Translations under genes and position numbers: made by a program
In this document: in pieces, positions 54,039-64,000 of the stretch
Numbering within the stretch: position 1 is the first letter of the stretch
Layout: each line of letters opens with the position of its first letter
Notes under the pieces: generated by a model
Databases searched by the model: none
What the model was told of the DNA's origin: nothing
What the model saw: the letters and a program-made list of their open reading frames with translations, nothing else
Assembly (NCBI GenBank): GCA_963726715.1
Contig: CAVSDF010000006.1
Location: 310,001 to 374,000 of the forward strand
Direction: 5' to 3'
Origin: CAVSDF01 sp963726715
Lineage (GTDB): Bacteria > Bacteroidota > Rhodothermia > Rhodothermales > BA12
Length of the DNA stretch: 64,000 bases

Positions 54039-54342
54039 TTCGCGTGCGCGCTCCCAACACCGCACACACATAGCGTCTCTGGCGGAAGCCGGCTTCCCAC
54101 GTGGGAGGTCGGCTCTCCGCGTCTCTGCCTCTTGCAGGCCGCCTCGTTGCAGGCACAAACTTCGCGCACGGCGAGGCGACTCGGGAGAACCGGGGGCGCC
54201 TCCCCCTGTTCGCGCTTTGATCGGGTCGCGCCGACCCCGAACCCCTGTCGGCGCCGGACTTACGGGCAGCACCCGGCTGCCCGAACGACACCGCCTCGCC
54301 GCTCTCCTGCGGCAGGCCCCACGCACAGCACCCGACTCCTCT
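54039..54342 (+). promoter_or_regulatory. Structured rplL-rpoB intergenic leader
   Basis: 304 nt with no gene. Three hairpins are visible: GGAAGCCGGCTTCC (54084-54097, perfect palindrome), GGGGG-CGCCT-CCCCC (54092+100 to 54206) and CGGGCAG-7 nt-CTGCCCG (54263-54283). In E. coli this gap holds an attenuator and an RNase III site that lower rpoBC relative to the ribosomal genes; the structures here could act likewise. Confidence 0.45.
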
Positions 54343-57300
54343 ATGGCGACCTCGAACGGACGGACGGCCTCGCGCGCAGACAGCCGCGTCGATAGCGGCG
54401 TCCCGCCGCGCCGCTCCTTTGGCCGCATCCGCACGGTCCTGGATTACCCGGACTTCCTCGACGTCCAACTCTCGTCCTTCCAGGACTTCGTTCAGATGGA
54501 CGTGGCCGCGGAAGAGCGCGGAGACAAGGGTCTCCAGGCGGTCTTCAAGGAACACTTCCCGATCCAGGACTCCCGCGAGCGCTACACGCTCGAGTTCATC
54601 CACTACAGCGTCGACGCGCCGAAGCACTCGATCGACGAGTGCATCGCGCAGGGCCTGACCTACGCGGTGCCGCTCAAGGCCAAGCTCCGCCTCTCGTCGA
54701 AGGAAGACGAGGACGAGGACGAGGCTGAGGAGGCCGTCGAGCAGGACGTGTACCTCGGCAACCTGCCGTTCATGACCGAGCGCGGCACGTTCGTCGTCAA
54801 CGGCGCCGAGCGCGTCATCGTGAGCCAGCTCCACCGCTCCCCCGGTGTGTTCTTCGGCCAGAGCGTCCACCCGAACGGCACCGACCTCTACAGCGCCCGC
54901 ATCATCCCCTTCCGCGGATCGTGGATCGAGTTCTCGACGGACGTGTCGAGCGTGATGTGGGCCTACATCGACCGCAAGAAGAAGCTTCCGGTCACGACGC
55001 TCCTGCGCGCGCTCGGCTTCTCGTCGAACGAGGACCTCGTGCGCATCTTCGACCTCGCCGACGCCGTCGACGTGTCGAACAAGAAGGTCTGGGCCGCGAA
55101 CGCGGTCGGCAAGAAGCTCGCCGCCTCGATCACGGTCGAGCGCAAGGAAGAGGTCGTCGACGAGGACACCGGCGAGGTGATCGAGGAGCGCAGCGTGCGC
55201 GACACGATCATGCCGCCCGACACCGTGCTCACCGAGGACAACTTCGATACGCTGAAGGAGCTCGGCATCCGCAAGGTGTTCGTCGTGCGCGCCAACGACG
55301 AGGAGACGATCCAGAACTCGACGCTCCTCAACACCATCCGCAAGGACCCGACGCACTCGCAGGAGGAGGCGCTCTACTACCTCTACGAGCAGCTGCGCGG
55401 CACCGAAGCCCCCGACGTCGAGACGGCGAAGGGCGTGCTCGACCGCCTCTTCTTCTCGGAGAAGCGCTACGACCTCGGCGAAGTCGGCCGGTACCGCCTC
55501 AACCAGCGCCTCAAGGTCGGCGTCTCGCAGGAGACCCTCACGCTGACGGTCGACGACATCACGGCGATCATCCGCGAGCTGATCAACCTGCAGAACGGCA
55601 CCTCGGTCGTCGACGACATCGACCACCTCGGCAACCGCCGCGTGCGCACCGTCGGCGAGCAGCTGGCGGCGCAGTTCTCGCTCGGCCTCGCCCGCATGGC
55701 GCGCACCATCAAGGAGCGCATGAACCTGCGCGACGCCGAGAACTTCACGCCTCAGGACCTCGTCAACGCGCGCACGGTCTCGTCGGTCATCAACACGTTC
55801 TTCGGCACCAACCAGCTGTCGCAGTTCATGGACCAGACGAACCCGCTGGCCGAGCTGACGCACAAGCGCCGCATGTCGGCGCTCGGGCCGGGCGGCCTGA
55901 CGCGCGAGCGCGCGGGGTTCGAGGTTCGCGACGTTCACTACACGCACTACGGGCGCCTCTGCCCGATCGAGACGCCGGAAGGGCCGAACATCGGCCTCAT
56001 CTCGTCGCTCTGCGTGCATGCGCGCATCAACGAGTTCGGCTTCATCGAGACGCCGTACCGCGTCGTGAAGAACGGCAAGGTGACCGACGACATCCGCTTC
56101 CTCACCGCCGAGGAAGAGGACGACGCGATCATCGCGCAGGCGAATGCTCCGCTCACCGAGAAGAACCAGTTCTCCGAGTCGACCGTGCGCTGCCGCCTCC
56201 GTGGCGAGTTTCCGTTCGAGCCGCCCGAGAACGTCCAGTTCATGGACGTGGCGCCGAACCAGATCGTCTCGCCCGCCGCGTCGCTCATCCCGTTCCTCGA
56301 GCACGACGATGCGAACCGCGCCCTGATGGGTTCGAACATGCAGCGTCAGGCCGTGCCGCTCCTTCGCGCCGAGTCGCCGATCGTCGGGACCGGTCTCGAA
56401 GAGCGCGCCGCGCGCGACAGCCGCGCCTGCATCGTGGCCGAGGGCGACGGCGTCGTCGAGGTCGTCGATGCGACGCGCGTGATCGTGCGCTACGAGATGG
56501 AAGACTCGGGCGCCGACGTGGCCTTCGAGGAGCCGGTGCGCGAGTACCGCCTCACCAAGTTCCGCCGCACGAACCAGGACACCAACGTCAACCAGAAGCC
56601 CACCGTCAAGGTCGGGCAGCGGGTGGCCAAGGGCACGATCCTCGCCGACGGCTTCTCGACCGACAAGGGCGAGCTCGCGCTCGGCAAGAACGTCCTCGTG
56701 GCCTTCATGCCATGGCGTGGCTACAACTTCGAGGACGCGATCATCCTCAGCGAGCGCATGGTCGCCGAGGACGTGTTCACGAGCGTCCACATCGAGGAGT
56801 TCGACCTGCAGGTCCGCGACACCAAGCGCGGCGAGGAAGAACTCACCCGTGAGATCCCGAACGTCTCGGAAGAGGCCACCAAGGACCTCGACGAGCGCGG
56901 CGTGATCCGCGTCGGCGCCGAGGTCAAGGCGGGCGACATCATCGTCGGCAAGATCACGCCGAAGGGCGAGACCGACCCGACGCCCGAGGAGAAGCTCCTC
57001 CGCGCCATCTTCGGCGACAAGGCCGGCGACGTGAAGGACGCCTCGCTCAAGGCGCCTCCGGGCATGAAGGGCGTCGTCATCTCGACGCAGCTCTTCTCGC
57101 GCCGCAAGCTCGACCCGGCCTCCAAGCGCGCCGAGCTCCAGCGCCTCTCCGAGATCGACACGAAGCTCGAGAACGAGATGGCGAGCCTGAACCGCAAGTT
57201 CTTCGACCGCTTCTTCAACCTCCTCGAAGGCGAGAAGTCGGGCGGCGTCGAGAACCGCGAGGGCGTCGTGCTCCTCAGCGAAGGCGCCGCCTACACGCGG

Positions 57301-58209
57301 GCGGCCTTCGGCGAGGTGGCCCCGGTGCAGATCTCGCCCCGCTCGACGTTCGTGGCCGACGCGGCGCTCAACCGCAAGGTGCGCCGCCTCTTCCAGAACT
57401 ATCTCCAGCTCTACACCAAGATTCAGGGCGAGGCCAAGCGCCACAAGCACCAGGTGCAGATGGGTGACGAGCTCCCGCCGGGAATCGTGCAGCTGGCGAA
57501 GGTCTACATCGCCCGCAAGCGCAAAATCCAGGTCGGCGACAAGATGGCCGGACGCCACGGCAACAAGGGCGTCGTCGCCAAGATCGTCCCGCAGGAAGAC
57601 ATGCCGTTCCTCGCGGACGGCACGCAGGTGGACATCGTCCTCAACCCGCTCGGCGTGCCCTCGCGCATGAACCTCGGGCAGATCTACGAGACGATGCTCG
57701 GCTGGGCCGGCAAGAAGCTCGGCGTCAAGTTCGCCACGCCGATCTTCGACGGCGCCAAGTACGAGGAGGTCGAAGACGCCATGCGCGAGGCCGACCTGCC
57801 GATCGACGGACGCGTGCAGCTGCACGACGGCCGCACCGGCGATGCCTTCGACCAGAAGACGACCGTCGGCATCATCTACATGCTCAAGCTCTCGCACCTC
57901 GTCGAGGACAAGATGCACGCGCGTTCGATCGGGCCGTACAGCCTCATCACGCAGCAGCCGCTCGGCGGCAAGGCGCAGTTCGGCGGCCAGCGTCTCGGCG
58001 AGATGGAGGTCTGGGCGCTCTACGCCTACGGCGCTTCGTCGGTGCTCCAGGAAATGCTGACCTACAAGTCGGACGACGTGCAGGGCCGCTCGAAGGCCTA
58101 CGAGGCCATCGTCAAGGGCGACAACATGCCGACGCCCAACACGCCCGAGTCGTTCAACGTGCTCGTGCGCGAGCTGCAGGGTCTCGGCCTCGAAGTCAAG
58201 CTCGACTGA
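54343..58209 (+). CDS. rpoB: RNA polymerase subunit beta
   Basis: A 1288-residue beta subunit starting [20 protein letters not shown]; the first 28 residues are a basic, disordered extension. [20 protein letters not shown] opens the conserved core. The rifampicin region is [20 protein letters not shown] with D, H and S at the resistance positions as in sensitive enzymes; the second position after the Asp is Thr where E. coli has Asn. [39 protein letters not shown] and [20 protein letters not shown] (active-site Lys/His region) are intact. Confidence 0.98.
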   Translation: MATSNGRTASRADSRVDSGVPPRRSFGRIRTVLDYPDFLDVQLSSFQDFVQMDVAAEERGDKGLQAVFKEHFPIQDSRERYTLEFIHYSVDAPKHSIDECIAQGLTYAVPLKAKLRLSSKEDEDEDEAEEAVEQDVYLGNLPFMTERGTFVVNGAERVIVSQLHRSPGVFFGQSVHPNGTDLYSARIIPFRGSWIEFSTDVSSVMWAYIDRKKKLPVTTLLRALGFSSNEDLVRIFDLADAVDVSNKKVWAANAVGKKLAASITVERKEEVVDEDTGEVIEERSVRDTIMPPDTVLTEDNFDTLKELGIRKVFVVRANDEETIQNSTLLNTIRKDPTHSQEEALYYLYEQLRGTEAPDVETAKGVLDRLFFSEKRYDLGEVGRYRLNQRLKVGVSQETLTLTVDDITAIIRELINLQNGTSVVDDIDHLGNRRVRTVGEQLAAQFSLGLARMARTIKERMNLRDAENFTPQDLVNARTVSSVINTFFGTNQLSQFMDQTNPLAELTHKRRMSALGPGGLTRERAGFEVRDVHYTHYGRLCPIETPEGPNIGLISSLCVHARINEFGFIETPYRVVKNGKVTDDIRFLTAEEEDDAIIAQANAPLTEKNQFSESTVRCRLRGEFPFEPPENVQFMDVAPNQIVSPAASLIPFLEHDDANRALMGSNMQRQAVPLLRAESPIVGTGLEERAARDSRACIVAEGDGVVEVVDATRVIVRYEMEDSGADVAFEEPVREYRLTKFRRTNQDTNVNQKPTVKVGQRVAKGTILADGFSTDKGELALGKNVLVAFMPWRGYNFEDAIILSERMVAEDVFTSVHIEEFDLQVRDTKRGEEELTREIPNVSEEATKDLDERGVIRVGAEVKAGDIIVGKITPKGETDPTPEEKLLRAIFGDKAGDVKDASLKAPPGMKGVVISTQLFSRRKLDPASKRAELQRLSEIDTKLENEMASLNRKFFDRFFNLLEGEKSGGVENREGVVLLSEGAAYTRAAFGEVAPVQISPRSTFVADAALNRKVRRLFQNYLQLYTKIQGEAKRHKHQVQMGDELPPGIVQLAKVYIARKRKIQVGDKMAGRHGNKGVVAKIVPQEDMPFLADGTQVDIVLNPLGVPSRMNLGQIYETMLGWAGKKLGVKFATPIFDGAKYEEVEDAMREADLPIDGRVQLHDGRTGDAFDQKTTVGIIYMLKLSHLVEDKMHARSIGPYSLITQQPLGGKAQFGGQRLGEMEVWALYAYGASSVLQEMLTYKSDDVQGRSKAYEAIVKGDNMPTPNTPESFNVLVRELQGLGLEVKLD

Positions 58210-58216
58210 TCCGCGC

Positions 58217-58257
58217 GGTGCGCCGCGCAGGTCCTCTGTGGACCGCGCGGCGCCACC
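58217..58257. promoter_or_regulatory. Long hairpin between rpoB and rpoC
   Basis: GGTGCGCCGCGCAGGTCC pairs with GGACCGCGCGGCGCCACC over 17 bp with one bulged base on each side, closing a five-base TCTGT loop. It begins 7 nt after the rpoB stop. No U tract follows, so it is more likely a processing or stability element than a terminator. Confidence 0.55.
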
Positions 58258-58327
58258 CCCGCGCCCCGGCCGCGCGAGCTGAGCGCGCCGGACCCCCGAT
58301 TTCAAACTGAACCATCCTACCGACGAT

Positions 58328-62581
<4,254 letters not shown>

Positions 62582-62600
62582 CGCGGCCTCGAATCCATCG

Positions 62601-62638
62601 CACCGGCCCGGTCTCCATCACAGGAGGCCGGGCCGGTG
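62601..62638. terminator. Terminator of the rpoBC operon
   Basis: CACCGGCCCGG/CCGGGCCGGTG, an 11-bp perfect stem with a 16-base loop, 20 nt after the rpoC stop. The S9 peptidase gene converges from the other side, so it may serve both. Confidence 0.7.
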
Positions 62639-62675
62639 TGCGTTCGGGCCGGACCGGTGACACATGCGGCGCGTG

Positions 62676-62704
62676 GTAGAGACGCATCGGCGATGCGTCT
62701 CTAC
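62676..62704. repeat. 29-bp perfect palindromic repeat
   Basis: Identical to 47942-47970 (GTAGAGACGCATCG, one base, then the complementary arm). It lies between the rpoC terminator and the S9 peptidase stop. Confidence 0.85.
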
Positions 62705-62760
62705 GGTCCCGGTGACGATTCCGGCGTACAAACGGGCGATTCGCGGTGCGGGATGGGGGC

Positions 62761-64000
62761 CTATTTCCCCGCGTACGGCGCGCCCTCGGTCATCCACGCC
62801 GGGGCAGGGCGACCGAGGAGGTAGTGGCCGAAGAAGTCGTGCAGGCGCATCGCCCAGTCCAGTTTGTTCGCGTACGCTTTGGGGTGGTGGCCCTCGCCGC
62901 GGTACTGCACGAAGGTCACGTCCTTGCCCAGTCGGCGGAGGGCGAGGTAGAACTCGATCGACTGCTCCCACGGCACCGCACCGTCGGCGTCGCCGTGGAG
63001 CAGGAGGAGGGGCGTCGCCACGCGGTCGGCGAAGAAGAGGGGCGAGTTGTCGATGTAGCGGTCGCGCGCCTCCCAGAGCGTCGCGCCCAGCCGGCTCTGC
63101 GTCTGCTCGTACTGAAACTGGCGGCTCACGCCGGTCTCCCAGCGGATGCCGCCGTACGCGCTCGTCATGTTGGCGACCGGCGCGCCCGCCGCCGCCGCCA
63201 CGAAGCGGTTCGTCTGCGTGACCAGCCACGCCGTCTGGTAGCCGCTCCACGAATGCCCGTGCAGCCCGATCCGCGCGCCATCGGCGATGCCGCGGTCGAT
63301 GAGCATCTGGACGCCGGGAAGAATCGATTTCAGCGCCGAGAGGCCGGGCCGCCCGACCTCGTACGCCACGTCCGGCAGGAACACGACGACGCCCTCGCCG
63401 ACGTACTGCGGCAGCACCGGGCGGTGCGTGACGGCCGTCGCCGGGTAGACGTTCAGGCGGTCGTTCATCCGCTCGTAGAAGTAGACGAGGACGGGATAGC
63501 GCTTCGACGCGTCGTAGCCGTCGGGGAGGATCACGACGCCCTCGCGCGCCTCGCCGTCGGTCGATTGCCAGCGGACGAGTTCCGACCGGCCCCACGCGAA
63601 CTGCCGGGCGTCGGGGCTGGCGTCGGTCAGGCGGCGCGGCGCGGCGCCGCTGAGGTCGGTGGCGTAGAGGTCGGGGAAGGCGCGGTACGACTCGCGCGTA
63701 ATGACAACGAGCGGCGCGCGTTTCGCCTTCACCACCACGCCGATGCGTCCGGGCGCATCGCCACGCGGTCGCCCGCGCGATGTCTCGCCGCCGCGGTCGT
63801 CGGGGGCCGTTCCGGGGGCGAGGCGGACGATGGACTCGGGCCGTCCGAGGACGACGCGCCAGAGGCCCTGGGTCTTGGCGGCTTCGTCGTAGCCGGTCAG
63901 CAGGAGCGTGTCGCCGTGGGCGTAGGCGCGGCGGTCGGGGTCGGTCTCGGCGATGCGCAGCTGCGTCTTCGTGCGGCGCCCTTCGCCGCCGGTCACGTTG
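62761..64000 (-). CDS. S9 family prolyl oligopeptidase-like peptidase, 5' end cut by the window edge
   Basis: The C-terminal 413 or so residues of an alpha/beta-hydrolase peptidase; the start lies beyond 64000 and the ATG at 63996 is probably internal. The tail of a beta-propeller is followed by the catalytic domain. The nucleophile is in IGLHGHSWSGYQTAWL (GHSWSG), the Asp in LLLLHGDADGAVPWEQSIEF and the His in YRGEGHHPKAYANKLDW. The arrangement resembles DPP4/AAP-type S9 enzymes of Bacteroidota, normally exported, which degrade oligopeptides. It converges on rpoC. Confidence 0.88.
   Translation of the reverse strand, partial: NVTGGEGRRTKTQLRIAETDPDRRAYAHGDTLLLTGYDEAAKTQGLWRVVLGRPESIVRLAPGTAPDDRGGETSRGRPRGDAPGRIGVVVKAKRAPLVVITRESYRAFPDLYATDLSGAAPRRLTDASPDARQFAWGRSELVRWQSTDGEAREGVVILPDGYDASKRYPVLVYFYERMNDRLNVYPATAVTHRPVLPQYVGEGVVVFLPDVAYEVGRPGLSALKSILPGVQMLIDRGIADGARIGLHGHSWSGYQTAWLVTQTNRFVAAAAGAPVANMTSAYGGIRWETGVSRQFQYEQTQSRLGATLWEARDRYIDNSPLFFADRVATPLLLLHGDADGAVPWEQSIEFYLALRRLGKDVTFVQYRGEGHHPKAYANKLDWAMRLHDFFGHYLLGRPAPAWMTEGAPYAGK

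Overview
The window is about 70% G+C, with strongly G/C-ending codons and almost no Shine-Dalgarno sites. Two large exported proteins end in a type IX secretion (Por, type A) sorting domain. Short promoter boxes of the form TAnnTTG sit 18-30 nt ahead of several starts, resembling the Bacteroidota -7 box. DUF5683, PorV/FadL-like and HU-SPOR proteins are also present. Together these point to the Bacteroidota/Rhodothermota side of the tree, most like a high-GC member of Rhodothermia (Rubricoccaceae-like). The assignment is by inference; no 16S gene is present.

Layout. Positions 1-5.1 kb hold a small membrane protein, a GNAT-fold acyltransferase, a serine-palmitoyltransferase-like PLP enzyme and a glycosyltransferase: a candidate sphingolipid set. 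Positions 5.3-14.6 kb hold envelope genes: a DUF5683 protein, an outer-membrane barrel of PorV/FadL type, a tiny HU-like gene overlapping a HU-TM-SPOR gene, and a second barrel next to a 1035-residue TPR protein. Positions 15.2-16.9 kb carry three tandem DUF883-like membrane proteins, followed by a PfkB sugar kinase and a 998-residue membrane-anchored coiled coil. Positions 21.3-24.5 kb hold a seven-heme cytochrome-TPR lipoprotein and a single-heme EF-hand lipoprotein. Positions 24.6-48.6 kb mix housekeeping genes (hisI, yidD, cysS, hpt, tilS, an HD hydrolase, an M24 peptidase) with secreted proteins (FG-GAP/T9SS, GH13, GH57/T9SS, a serine hydrolase) and small uncharacterised proteins. Positions 48.7-62.6 kb are the conserved translation/transcription block: tRNA-Thr, -Tyr, -Gly, -Thr, tuf, tRNA-Trp, secE, nusG, rplK, rplA, rplJ, rplL, rpoB, rpoC. 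The right edge holds a truncated S9 peptidase.

Two cross-cutting features stand out. First, many otherwise convincing genes between 2 and 48 kb are broken by single-base indels, mostly one extra G directly before a C (often GGC to GGGC). cysS alone has six, yet removing them restores a full-length enzyme. Systematic consensus error is the likeliest cause. Second, intergenic spaces are seeded with several families of short palindromic repeats. One family (29 bp, GTAGAGAC...GTCTCTAC) occurs three times and in one case supplies the stop codon of a gene. No CRISPR array, prophage, restriction system or intact transposase was recognised.
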